This document shows, piece by piece, positions 16,054 to 24,498 of a stretch of 64,000 nt of DNA. Position 1 is the first letter of the stretch, and every line of letters begins with the position of its first letter. A program made the position numbers and the translations under genes. This stretch comes from Selenomonas ruminantium subsp. ruminantium ATCC 12561 (GTDB lineage: Bacteria; Bacillota; Negativicutes; Selenomonadales; Selenomonadaceae). The notes below the pieces were generated by a model that ran no database searches, was not told the origin of the DNA, and was given only the letters and a program-made list of their open reading frames with translations. Where the stretch lies: positions 43,110 through 107,109 of the forward strand of contig NZ_AUJE01000011.1 of assembly GCF_000424065.1 (NCBI RefSeq). Direction: 5' to 3'.

Positions 16054-17691
16054 ATGCGTTCGATACGAGCAAAATTCATTTTGCTGACATTAAGTGCGAT
16101 TATTGCCGCGTTAAGTGTTGCTACCTATATTGGCGTTTACTCCATCAAAACCTTGGGAAAAAGCGATGCGGACCAAATGCTTCATCTGAAATGTACAACC
16201 GGTGCAATGAATTTGGAAACCTATTTTGATGATGTAGAGCGTTCGGTAGAAACGGTTGCTACCCTTGTGCAAGATAACCTTGAGACTATGCCGGATGAAC
16301 AGTTTGTCAATGAGGTTGAAAATGTACGCCATTTGTTTAGTAAAATTGCGCATAACACCAATGGTGTACTCACCTACTATTTCCGCGTCGACCCCGAATT
16401 TTCCAAAGAACATTCGGGTTTTTGGTATGTCAAACAAAGCGGCAGGGAATTTCAGGAACACGAAGTAACGGATATCACCCAATATGACACCAACGACACT
16501 TCCACGCTGGTTTGGTTTACGATTCCCAAAGCTGAAAAAAAAGGCGTATGGCTGCCACCTTATCACACCGAAAATTTTGGGGCCAGGGTCATTTCCTACA
16601 ATGTTCCCGTTTACCGGCATGGGCAGTTTGTAGGCGTTGTGGGGATAGAAATCGATTATGGAACCTTAGTCTCCGAGGTAGAAAAAATCAAGCTCTTTGA
16701 AAATGGTTATGCCTTTATCCTCGACGAGCATTCCAATGTAATTTACCATCCGCAGATGGATTCCACCTTGCAGTATGGAGAAAAAATAGCCATAGATACT
16801 CCGGACGCGGTCAAGGGGGATCAGCATGTACAATATCATTTCAATGGCATCAAGAAGGAGGCTGTCTGGAGGTCGCTGAGCAATGGGATGCGGCTCTATG
16901 TGACGGTGCCTTTAGGGGAAATCAACAGCGTATGGCAGGGCCTGATTTCGCGCACGTTATTCGCTTCCTTTATCATTCTGCTGTTGGCGAGTTTCGTGAT
17001 GATGCGTTTTGCCGACCGTATCACCAAACCGCTTCATCGGCTGACCAACGCAGCCCAGCAGGTAGCTGTTGGGAATTATGATGTTGTCTTGGACGATACG
17101 GATGATGATGAAATCGGTATGCTCACCCGAACCTTCAAGGGACTGGTCGAGAATACCAAAGCAAATATCGATACACTCAATCGAAAGGTCTATATTGATG
17201 CATTGACTGCCGTACGGAATAAGGCAGGCTATGGCGCTTATATGCAAAAAATACAGGATTTGCTGGACAGTTCTGCCCAAAAGCCTGAGTTTGCTATTGG
17301 GGTATTCGACTGTGACAACCTTAAATACATCAATGACTTTTACGGCCATGACAAAGGCGATATATACATCAAAAAAGCCAGCCAGTTAATCTGCCGCACC
17401 TTCCAGCACAGTCCCGTCTTCCGCATTGGCGGCGATGAATTTGCCGTCATTCTGGAAAATGACGATTTTCGTAATCGGGAAAAGCTCTTTGCCCAGTTCC
17501 GCGAAAAGCGCGCAGAAATACGCGCCTCGGCTGAACACGAGTGGGAACAGGCGAATATATCCATGGGGGCTGCCGTGTACGACCCCGAAACTGATCCCGC
17601 CGTCATCGACGTTGCCCGGCGGGCAGACAAAGCCATGTATGAAAATAAACGGCTGAGGAAAGAAAATCAGCAGGCAAGAATAAAAACGTAA
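16054..17691 (+). CDS. Membrane diguanylate cyclase (dCache-HAMP-GGDEF)
   Basis: 545 residues. Membrane segments at about 7-29 and 300-322 bracket a periplasmic dCache-like sensor domain (PVYRHGQFVGVVGIEIDY is typical), followed by HAMP and a GGDEF domain. The active site RIGGDEF (about 459-463) is canonical and the magnesium-site Asp lies in FDCDNLKYIND, so synthesis of cyclic di-GMP from GTP is expected. The inhibitory I-site RxxD is replaced by FQHS, so product inhibition is probably absent. RBS GAGGGAGGGGG. No EAL/HD-GYP partner in the window; the ligand is unknown. Confidence 0.92.
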   Translation: MRSIRAKFILLTLSAIIAALSVATYIGVYSIKTLGKSDADQMLHLKCTTGAMNLETYFDDVERSVETVATLVQDNLETMPDEQFVNEVENVRHLFSKIAHNTNGVLTYYFRVDPEFSKEHSGFWYVKQSGREFQEHEVTDITQYDTNDTSTLVWFTIPKAEKKGVWLPPYHTENFGARVISYNVPVYRHGQFVGVVGIEIDYGTLVSEVEKIKLFENGYAFILDEHSNVIYHPQMDSTLQYGEKIAIDTPDAVKGDQHVQYHFNGIKKEAVWRSLSNGMRLYVTVPLGEINSVWQGLISRTLFASFIILLLASFVMMRFADRITKPLHRLTNAAQQVAVGNYDVVLDDTDDDEIGMLTRTFKGLVENTKANIDTLNRKVYIDALTAVRNKAGYGAYMQKIQDLLDSSAQKPEFAIGVFDCDNLKYINDFYGHDKGDIYIKKASQLICRTFQHSPVFRIGGDEFAVILENDDFRNREKLFAQFREKRAEIRASAEHEWEQANISMGAAVYDPETDPAVIDVARRADKAMYENKRLRKENQQARIKT

Positions 17692-17693
17692 AG

Positions 17694-17747
17694 AAAAGGC
17701 GGAAACTTGACGAGTCAATTTTGACTGGTCAAGTTTCCGCCTTTTTT
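17694..17747. terminator. Long bidirectional terminator
   Basis: AAAAGGCGGAAACTTGAC pairs with GTCAAGTTTCCGCCTTTT around an inner AGTCAA/TTGACT stem, with A and T tracts outside. Serves the cyclase gene and the converging Uma2 gene. Confidence 0.9.
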
Positions 17748-17751
17748 GTCG

Positions 17752-18306
17752 TTACATTTCAAATATATCTTTGACCTGTATCTCCAGTTCATCATACAGG
17801 CTGATTTTGAGGGAGAGATTTTGTTCGGCTTTTTGTTCGTCGGTCAGCCGTTCCCATTCTTCTGGGGTGAAATTTTGGTAGAGGTTGTCCAGATAGTAGC
17901 AGCCCTGCTCGTTAAGACGGTAGACTTCGATACATTCTTCCTTAGGATTGATAATCCAGTATTCTTTGACACCAAAGCGCTCGTAGGTGTCTTTCTTGAC
18001 CGTTATATCTTTGCGGCGGGTGCTGGGGGAGAGAACTTCGACTACAAAATCGGGGGCACCTTCAATATGGGTGTCCTTGATTTGGGCTGGCTCACAAACG
18101 ATGCAGATATCAGGAATCAGATGGTCTATGGGACTGAGTCTGACTTCTGCTTCGGCAAAAACTTCGCATTTTTTGCCTTGGAGAAAGTTGCCAATAATCA
18201 TGGTCAATCTTCTCTGAATGCGAATGTGCTGGATATTTGCTGGACTCATATCGTATTCAACTCCGTTAATCCGTTCTGTCTTGATGTAATCGGCTAATGC
18301 ATACAT
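17752..18306 (-). CDS. Uma2 family (DUF820) restriction-endonuclease-fold protein
   Basis: 184 residues. The PD-(D/E)XK-type core is visible: PDICIV near 70, then APDFVVEVLSPST (the E-x-V arm), followed by a lysine-rich stretch and GVKEYWIINPKEECIEVY, the family signature. Uma2 proteins are abundant in cyanobacteria and some Firmicutes; a nuclease role is predicted from fold but physiological function is unknown. AAGGAGG precedes the start. It stands alone between a bidirectional terminator and ftsE. Confidence 0.85.
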   Translation of the reverse strand: MYALADYIKTERINGVEYDMSPANIQHIRIQRRLTMIIGNFLQGKKCEVFAEAEVRLSPIDHLIPDICIVCEPAQIKDTHIEGAPDFVVEVLSPSTRRKDITVKKDTYERFGVKEYWIINPKEECIEVYRLNEQGCYYLDNLYQNFTPEEWERLTDEQKAEQNLSLKISLYDELEIQVKDIFEM

Positions 18307-18378
18307 ATCAAGTTGCCTCCTTCACCGTTGTTCTTTAAGTATATGATAGCACAAGGCCGCAAAAATAAATAGAGAATT

Positions 18379-18408
18379 TTGCCTTGCCCCGTCCTTTTAT
18401 GGTAAAAT
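18379..18408 (+). promoter_or_regulatory. Promoter of the ftsEX operon
   Basis: TTGCCT (18379-18384), 18 bp, TAAAAT (18403-18408), about 40 bp before the ftsE start. Confidence 0.6.
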
Positions 18409-18446
18409 AGAAGTTAGTCTATTCAAATGCAGGAGGATTTTTCCTA

Positions 18447-19133
18447 ATGATACAAATGCGGGAGGTCAGCAAGACCTATGATACTGGCGTGGTCGCCCTG
18501 AACCATGTCAACGTAGATATCAAGAAGGGCGAATTTGTGTTCGTGGTGGGGCCCAGCGGTGCGGGCAAGTCCACGTTTATCAAGATGTTGTTCCGGGAGG
18601 AACTGCCCACGGAGGGCAAGCTTTTGGTGAATGGGCATGATGTGGTGCATATGGAGCGTTCGGAGGTTCCGTATCTGCGCCGCGAGTTGGGGGTAATCTT
18701 TCAGGATTACCGTCTGCTGCCCGACAAGACGGTGTTTGAAAACGTGGCGTTTGCCCTGCAGGTAATCGAAGCACCCCGCCGCACAATGCAGCGCAGTGTA
18801 AATTCGGTGTTGGACGTAGTAGGCCTGCGGGATAAGTACCGCAGTTTCCCTTCGCAGCTTTCTGGCGGCGAGCAGCAGCGTGTGGCTATCGCGCGGGCGA
18901 TTGTGAACAATCCGTCCATTGTGATTGCCGACGAACCCACAGGCAACCTTGACCCGGAAACGAGCTGGGATATCATGGACATTTTCCGCCGTATCAACAA
19001 GGCGGGCACGACCATTGTCATGGCAACCCATGACCGCAATATTGTGGATACCATGAAACGGCGGGTTATTGCCATCGAAGACGGGCGCATTGTCCGTGAC
19101 CAGCAGCGGGGAGGATATGGTTATGAAGCTTAG
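18447..19133 (+). CDS. ftsE: Cell division ABC-type ATPase FtsE
   Basis: 228 residues. Walker A GPSGAGKST at 35-43, signature LSGGEQQR, Walker B VIADEPTGNLD, switch His ATHD. FtsE uses ATP to drive FtsX, which activates peptidoglycan hydrolases during division. The FtsE-typical LRRELGVIFQDYRLLPDKTVFENV segment separates it from LolD/MacB paralogues, and ftsX follows with an 11-bp overlap. AGGAGG ribosome site. First gene of a likely four-gene operon. Confidence 0.95.
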   Translation: MIQMREVSKTYDTGVVALNHVNVDIKKGEFVFVVGPSGAGKSTFIKMLFREELPTEGKLLVNGHDVVHMERSEVPYLRRELGVIFQDYRLLPDKTVFENVAFALQVIEAPRRTMQRSVNSVLDVVGLRDKYRSFPSQLSGGEQQRVAIARAIVNNPSIVIADEPTGNLDPETSWDIMDIFRRINKAGTTIVMATHDRNIVDTMKRRVIAIEDGRIVRDQQRGGYGYEA

Positions 19134-20010
19134 AACAGGTGAATATTTTATTCAGGAGGTATTCCGTTCCCTGCGGCGCAACAACTGGATGTCCTTTGCC
19201 TCGATTGGTACAGTGGCGGTATCGCTGTTTGTGCTGGGCGTGTTTTTGATTCTGGTACTCAATATGAACCGCATGGCATCCATGCTCGAATCACAGGTGC
19301 AGATCAGTGTTTATCTGCAAGATGAAGTGACGAAAAATGAGCGTATTGACCTGCAAAGCGATATTGAAAAGATGCAGGGGATTGATACCGTGAAGTTCGT
19401 GGATAAAGATGCGGCCAAGGAACGTCTGTCTGAACGTTTGGGCGACCAAAAGTATCTTTTGGATGCGCTGGGCGACAAGAATCCGCTGCCGGATTCCTTT
19501 GAAGTGACGGTGAAAACACCGGAAATGGTGGAAACGGCCGCTAAAGCGATTGAGCGCATGGAAGGCGTGGAATCGGCGAAATATGGTCAGGATGTGGTGG
19601 AACATCTCTTTGACATCACGCGCCTGATGCGTATTTTCGGTTTGGTGTTGATGCTGCTTTTGGCTGGGGCTACGATTTTCATTATCTCGAACACCATTCG
19701 CCTGACGGTCTTTGCGCGGCGCAAGGAAATCGCCATCATGAAGTATGTGGGCGCGACGGACTGGTTTATCCGCTGGCCGTTCCTGATGGAAGGCATTGTA
19801 TTGGGCTGTATCGGCGGCATTTTGTCGGCTATCGCCCTGCGCAGCTTCTATGCGGCGATGGCGGCAAAGATTTATAATACACTGGCGTTTTTCCCGCTGA
19901 TGCCGCAGTATCCCTTTATGAATTATGTGACGGCAGCCATCATCTTTTCGGGGATGCTGATTGGTGCCATCGGTTCTGCGTTCTCGCTGAAACGGTTCCT
20001 TGAGGTTTGA
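19123..20010 (+). CDS. ftsX: Cell division protein FtsX
   Basis: 295 residues with an N-terminal membrane segment, a large external loop (about 55-170) and three C-terminal membrane segments. The N-terminal RRNNWMSFASIGTVAVSLFVLG and the FARRKEIAIMKYVGATDWFIRWPF motif are characteristic. It transmits the FtsE ATPase cycle across the membrane to a hydrolase activator, plausibly the M23 protein encoded next. I start at 19123 because GGGGAGG lies 8 bp upstream; the ATG at 19117 is too close. Confidence 0.95.
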   Translation: MKLRTGEYFIQEVFRSLRRNNWMSFASIGTVAVSLFVLGVFLILVLNMNRMASMLESQVQISVYLQDEVTKNERIDLQSDIEKMQGIDTVKFVDKDAAKERLSERLGDQKYLLDALGDKNPLPDSFEVTVKTPEMVETAAKAIERMEGVESAKYGQDVVEHLFDITRLMRIFGLVLMLLLAGATIFIISNTIRLTVFARRKEIAIMKYVGATDWFIRWPFLMEGIVLGCIGGILSAIALRSFYAAMAAKIYNTLAFFPLMPQYPFMNYVTAAIIFSGMLIGAIGSAFSLKRFLEV

Positions 20011-20011
20011 T

Positions 20012-21133
20012 ATGATGAAAAAATGGCAGACAATAACTGCAGCTACGTTGTCGGTAATCCTGACTGCTTCCACAGCGTATGCTTCGCTGGAGGATGACAA
20101 GGCTGGTTATGACAAGAAGGCAGAGGACTTAAAGAGCAAGAGCAACGCACTGCAGTCCAAAATTGAATCCCTGTCCGAGGAAAAGCGGCTGGTGGATGCA
20201 GAGGCAGATGAGGCGATTGCCGAGCACAAGACCTTGCGGGCGGCTTTGGATGAAACCCTGGAGCGCATGGAGAAAAATGAGTCCCGGCTCAAAGAGGTAG
20301 AGGCCGATTACAAGAAAAAGAGCACGAAACTCGGCACACGTGTGCGCGACATTTATGTCAATGGTCAGATTTCCTATCTTGATGTGCTCTTTGGCGCCAA
20401 GGATTTTTCCGATTTGATGACGCGCATGGACTTGCTCAAAAAGGTCATCAAGCAGGATTATGATTTGGTGCATCTGGTACTCGATGAAAAAGCGGAAATC
20501 GAAAGCACCCAAAAGAGTCTGGAAAAAGACCGTGCGGCTAAGGCTGAGCAGGAGCTGAAGGCGCGGCAGGCGCGGGAAATCATGGAGGAAAAGGTTCGCA
20601 AGCGCAAGGCCATCATTGACCAGATGAAAAGCGACAAGGCCACGATTGACCGTCAGTATGATGAAATGATGGCGGCGTCCAAGCAGATTGAAGATATGCT
20701 GCGGCGCAGCAGCATGGCCAATGCGCCAGCAGGGGCAGCCGCCAGCGGCAACGGCTCCATGATTTGGCCGGTGGGCGGCACGATTACCTCGGAGTTTGGC
20801 TGGCGTACCCATCCGATTACGGGCACGCAGAAATTCCACAGTGGCATTGATATCGGTGCTGATTATGGGGTGCCCATTGCGGCAGCAGCTGCGGGGACGG
20901 TCGAATATGCGGGCTGGATTTCCGGCTATGGCAATACGGTAATCATCAATCATGGCGGCGGCGTGACCACGCTTTATGGTCATAATCAATCGCTGGCGGC
21001 CTCTGTCGGCCAGCAGGTCAGTCAGGGGGAAACCATAGCTTATTGTGGTTCTACGGGCAACTCTACCGGCCCCCATTGTCATTTCGAGGTGCGTCAGAAC
21101 GGCTCACCGGTGAGTCCTTATGGCTATCTCTGA
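20012..21133 (+). CDS. EnvC-like murein hydrolase activator / M23 peptidase with coiled coil
   Basis: 373 residues: signal peptide (cleavage near AYA-SLEDD), a long coiled coil from about 30 to 235, then a LytM/M23 domain (about 255-370). Unlike E. coli EnvC, the zinc-site residues look intact: HSGIDIG (His-x3-Asp) and HCHFEV (His-x-His), so it may itself cut peptide cross-links. The gene begins one base after the ftsX stop, so FtsEX control of this coiled-coil enzyme is a strong inference, as for EnvC and PcsB. Start ATG at 20012, preceded by TTGAGG. Confidence 0.92.
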   Translation: MMKKWQTITAATLSVILTASTAYASLEDDKAGYDKKAEDLKSKSNALQSKIESLSEEKRLVDAEADEAIAEHKTLRAALDETLERMEKNESRLKEVEADYKKKSTKLGTRVRDIYVNGQISYLDVLFGAKDFSDLMTRMDLLKKVIKQDYDLVHLVLDEKAEIESTQKSLEKDRAAKAEQELKARQAREIMEEKVRKRKAIIDQMKSDKATIDRQYDEMMAASKQIEDMLRRSSMANAPAGAAASGNGSMIWPVGGTITSEFGWRTHPITGTQKFHSGIDIGADYGVPIAAAAAGTVEYAGWISGYGNTVIINHGGGVTTLYGHNQSLAASVGQQVSQGETIAYCGSTGNSTGPHCHFEVRQNGSPVSPYGYL

Positions 21134-21157
21134 TAGCCGGTTAGAAGGTGAAAAGGA

Positions 21158-22306
21158 TTGAGTAAGAAAAAAATAGCCCTGATTGTCGTGGTGACGGCAC
21201 TTTTTTCCAGTGTTCTGACCATTATGGGGCTGATGAAGTTATTGGGGCTGGGCGGCGAAAAGACCACGGATTTGCTGCGATTTTTCGGTGTCATGCGCAT
21301 GATTGAAACGCGCTACGTCACCGATGTGGACAGCAGTACGCTGATGGACGGTGCCATTGATGGCATGGTGAAATCCCTGGGCGACCCCCATTCCATTTAT
21401 ATGAAGACCTCTATGTATAAGTCCCTCAAGGAGCATACGGCAGGGGCTTTTGGCGGCATAGGCGTCACGATGGGCTTTAAGGATGACAAGGTCACGATTA
21501 TGTCGGTGCTGGAAGGCACGCCCGGCGAAAAAGTGGGGCTTAAAGTCGGTGACGAAATCATGTCTGTGGACGGTACGCCGGTAACGGAGTACCAGCCCGA
21601 GGAAGTGGCCCTCCATATCCGCGGCGAAGCGGGCACCGAAGTGAAGCTGATGATTCATCGCGCGGAGGAAGAGGACAAGGAATATGCCATTGAGCGCGAT
21701 ATGATTAAGGTGCCGTCGGCAAAAGGGAAACTCCTCGATGACAGCACGATGGGCTATATTCGCATTGCTTCGTTTGCTGAGAATACCGGCGATGAGTTTA
21801 AGGCGGAATACAATCGGCTCAAAGAGGCTGGCATGACGGGGCTTATCCTTGACCTGCGGCAGAATCCCGGCGGCCTTATCACGAGCTGCGTGGAAGTTGC
21901 TGATATGCTGGTGCCCAAGGGAAATGTGGTTTCCGTCGTACAGCGTGACGGCAGCCGCGAGGATTTTGATTCCACTTTGGAGGACAGCAGTCTGCCCATT
22001 GTGGTGCTGATTGACGAAAACAGCGCCAGCGCCTCGGAAATTCTGGCCGGTGCCTTGCAGGACAGGGAGGCGGCAACCATTGTTGGCATGAAGTCCTACG
22101 GCAAAGGCTCGGTGCAGGTAGTTGTGCCCTTGTTCCATGAAGATGGGCTCAAGCTGACCATTGCCAAATATTACACGCCCAGCGGCAAATGTATTGACGG
22201 CATTGGCATTGAACCGGATATTGAGGTGAAACTGCCGGAGGATATGCACGAAGATACCCAGCTCAATATGGCAAAAGAAGTATTGCAAAAAAAAGTTAAC
22301 GAGTAA
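21158..22306 (+). CDS. ctpA: C-terminal processing peptidase, S41 family
   Basis: 382 residues. N-terminal signal/anchor (IALIVVVTALFSSVLTIMG), PDZ domain about 90-175 (GGIGVTMGFKDDKVTIMSVLEGTPGEKVGL), and the S41 catalytic dyad: serine in NSASASEI near 291-293 and lysine in SYGKGSVQ near 315. Degrades or trims exported proteins. TTG start with AAAAGGA upstream. Follows the EnvC-like gene by 24 bp; in other bacteria Ctp proteases control the level of M23 hydrolases, so the pairing may be functional. Confidence 0.93.
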   Translation: MSKKKIALIVVVTALFSSVLTIMGLMKLLGLGGEKTTDLLRFFGVMRMIETRYVTDVDSSTLMDGAIDGMVKSLGDPHSIYMKTSMYKSLKEHTAGAFGGIGVTMGFKDDKVTIMSVLEGTPGEKVGLKVGDEIMSVDGTPVTEYQPEEVALHIRGEAGTEVKLMIHRAEEEDKEYAIERDMIKVPSAKGKLLDDSTMGYIRIASFAENTGDEFKAEYNRLKEAGMTGLILDLRQNPGGLITSCVEVADMLVPKGNVVSVVQRDGSREDFDSTLEDSSLPIVVLIDENSASASEILAGALQDREAATIVGMKSYGKGSVQVVVPLFHEDGLKLTIAKYYTPSGKCIDGIGIEPDIEVKLPEDMHEDTQLNMAKEVLQKKVNE

Positions 22307-22314
22307 ATATATTG

Positions 22315-22383
22315 TCGGAGATGATTTTCCTGGCATTGGACAAGCCTGTCGATGTGAAGAATGATTATCCCCGACTTTTTTTG
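22315..22383 (+). terminator. Terminator of the ftsEX operon
   Basis: GTCGGAGATGATT near 22315 pairs imperfectly with GATTATCCCCGAC ending at 22376, followed by T7; the loop is long. Confidence 0.6.
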
Positions 22384-22403
22384 TGCTGCTTTGCTTGATA
22401 TAT

Positions 22404-22432
22404 TTGACATCTATGTAAACATATTTTATGCT
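22404..22432 (+). promoter_or_regulatory. Promoter of the YgiB/YgiC-like pair
   Basis: Consensus TTGACA (22404-22409), 17 bp, TATGCT (22427-22432). Confidence 0.7.
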
Positions 22433-22467
22433 AATCTTAAAGCCCATAAGAAAGAAGTTGGTGAATC

Positions 22468-23082
22468 ATGTTAAGTATAAGGACGACAAAAGCATTGGCT
22501 CTTTTTACAATCATGGCAACAACGGTGTCCTTGACCGGCTGTGGGGACGAAGAGGTACCGCAAGCGGAGGAGAGTGACGACTACGAAAATTTTGCCGGGG
22601 ATGTTTTAACCGATGAGGCGGGCAGAGAATATAAACTCCATGATAACGGTGATGGTACAGAAACAGCGCGTTATGCGAATGGAGATTCGGTTACTTTCCG
22701 GCGCGATGAAGATGGCCTTAGCTTTTTATCCGGTACAGCAGGTCTTTTGGCGGGGCTGGCCGCAGGATATTTTATCCATCGTGGGTTGAGTGGCGGTCAT
22801 GGTGGTTATTATGATGCCAATAGAAAACGCTATGTAGCCAGTGAGCCGGTAAGGCCGCTGAAAAAGGATAAAGAGGATAAGAATTCGTCCAATTATCGCA
22901 GCAGTTCCAGCAGCAGTAGTTCCAGCAACAAGAGCAGTTCGAAAAACAGCAGTGAGGCGGGCAAAGCTGCTGCTAAATCATCGGCATCATCTGCGAAAAA
23001 CTCAGCAACGGGAAGTACGAAATCATCGGTGAGTGCGAAAAGTGGTTTTGGCTCTGCAGGTGCGCGCAGCGCATCGTCGTAA
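22468..23082 (+). CDS. YgiB-like lipoprotein with Ser/Lys/Ala-rich C-terminus
   Basis: 204 residues. Lipobox SLTGC predicts lipid anchoring at about residue 25. A short acidic region is followed by a glycine/alanine-rich hydrophobic stretch, the motif GGYYDANRKRYVASEP, a run of nine serines and a low-complexity Ser/Lys/Ala tail ending GFGSAGARSASS. The motif and tail resemble E. coli YgiB (DUF1190), and the next gene resembles YgiC, its usual neighbour. Assignment rests on that pairing plus weak motif likeness. No biochemical function is known. Confidence 0.6.
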   Translation: MLSIRTTKALALFTIMATTVSLTGCGDEEVPQAEESDDYENFAGDVLTDEAGREYKLHDNGDGTETARYANGDSVTFRRDEDGLSFLSGTAGLLAGLAAGYFIHRGLSGGHGGYYDANRKRYVASEPVRPLKKDKEDKNSSNYRSSSSSSSSSNKSSSKNSSEAGKAAAKSSASSAKNSATGSTKSSVSAKSGFGSAGARSASS

Positions 23083-23095
23083 TGGAGGGATTGTT

Positions 23096-24403
23096 TTGCA
23101 GGAAGATTGGCGAAATTTGCTCGACCGTCAGATATTTCCCTTTGTGGAATATGAGGGTTATGCAGATAAATATCCAACGAAGAATATTGAAATCATCAGC
23201 CGGGAGCAGGCTGCAGAATTGCGGTATATCAGCAAGATTCTCTTTGGTGCATTTCAGCGGGCAGTATCGGTCTGTCAGAAGTGCGGGGATAATTTTTTGG
23301 CGGATTTGGAGATTCCGCCGGAGTTGATTCCTTATTTGCAGAAGGACAATCCCTTGCATCTTGCATCATGGCTTTCCCGCTTTGACTATGTGTTGGATGA
23401 GCAGGGGAATTTCCATATGGTGGAGATTAACGCAGATACACCCTGTGCCGTGATTGAGGCCTATTATGGCAATATGACAGCCTGCACGCACTTTGAGGTA
23501 GAAGACCCAAACTATGGAGAATACGATAAGCTTTGCAGCTGGCTCAATGAGATTTTTCTGGCCTCCGAGCCGGGAGTGAGTATCAGCACAGGCCGATTTC
23601 ACCGTCGACACCCGTTCCTCTTTTCCTGTTTCCATGATTATCAGGAAGACTATGCTACGACGAAATTTCTGATGAATGCGATGAAGAAAAATACCTTGGC
23701 TACAGAGGCTGATGATGCCATCACCTTTGTGTCGTTTTATGATTTGGCGGTATTGCCCGATGGTTCTATCCTGCTGCCGGACGGGCGCACAGCTAATGCC
23801 ATTTATCGCCTGCATCCTCTGGAAATTCTGATTGAGGAACGAACGCCGGAGGGCGAAACGCTGGGCAAGGATTTTATGGACGGTTATTTGCATGGCAGGT
23901 TTATGATGTTCAATCCGCCGGAGGCCATCATCATGCAGTCGAAGGCCTTTCAGGCACTCGTATGGGCGCTGAATAATCAGCCGGCAGGTGTCACACCAGT
24001 GTTTTCGGCAGAGGAGTCGGAGGTTATAGAACGTTATATGCTGCCCTCGTACTTTGCCCGGGATTTTGTGCAGGAAAAGATTGCACCAGATACCAGCTGG
24101 ATAAAAAAGCCGATATGGGGACGCGAAGGTGCCGGCATTGAAGTGCTTGATAAAAACGGTGTGCGTTTTGGCAAGGACGTGGACACAGAGAATATCGTGC
24201 GGCGTGACAGCCAGGATTTCCTGTATCAGCGCTTTGTGGAACAGCAGCCCTATGAGGCGGATACGGACAGCGGGCGGCAGGTCGGTTATAAGACACTTAG
24301 CTGCTTTATGCTGGGGAAGAATCCCAGTGCGCTCTATGCACGGTTCTCGCCGGACCAAATTGCGGGAACGGAGGCATATTGGCTGCCATTGGGGATTCGA
24401 TAA
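23096..24403 (+). CDS. Glutathionylspermidine synthase-like ATP-grasp protein (YgiC/YjfC type)
   Basis: About 435 residues. GSP_synth cues: WLSRFDYVLDEQGNFHMVEINADTP (residues about 90-115, with the catalytic EINADTP) and the ATP-grasp C-terminus with KPIWGREGAGIEV, FLYQRFVEQQPYE and the final LGIR. It lacks the N-terminal amidase of E. coli Gss, as YgiC does. Presumed to ligate an amine to a peptide carboxylate; substrate unknown. TTG start at 23096 after GGAGGG, 13 bp behind the YgiB-like gene, so one operon. Confidence 0.82.
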   Translation: MQEDWRNLLDRQIFPFVEYEGYADKYPTKNIEIISREQAAELRYISKILFGAFQRAVSVCQKCGDNFLADLEIPPELIPYLQKDNPLHLASWLSRFDYVLDEQGNFHMVEINADTPCAVIEAYYGNMTACTHFEVEDPNYGEYDKLCSWLNEIFLASEPGVSISTGRFHRRHPFLFSCFHDYQEDYATTKFLMNAMKKNTLATEADDAITFVSFYDLAVLPDGSILLPDGRTANAIYRLHPLEILIEERTPEGETLGKDFMDGYLHGRFMMFNPPEAIIMQSKAFQALVWALNNQPAGVTPVFSAEESEVIERYMLPSYFARDFVQEKIAPDTSWIKKPIWGREGAGIEVLDKNGVRFGKDVDTENIVRRDSQDFLYQRFVEQQPYEADTDSGRQVGYKTLSCFMLGKNPSALYARFSPDQIAGTEAYWLPLGIR

Positions 24404-24498
24404 GAAGGCCGGGAATACTGCCTTTTTGCAGGAATGTGTCCTTTTTTGGCGAATTTATTACAATGGTTAATTTGTTCGTCAGGTGGGGGTCAGTTGCA

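Noticed and set aside
15180..16229. A 349-codon frame overlapping the MATE gene and the cyclase start
   Set aside because: It runs in another frame through two well-supported genes and contains no hydrophobic or domain pattern of its own.
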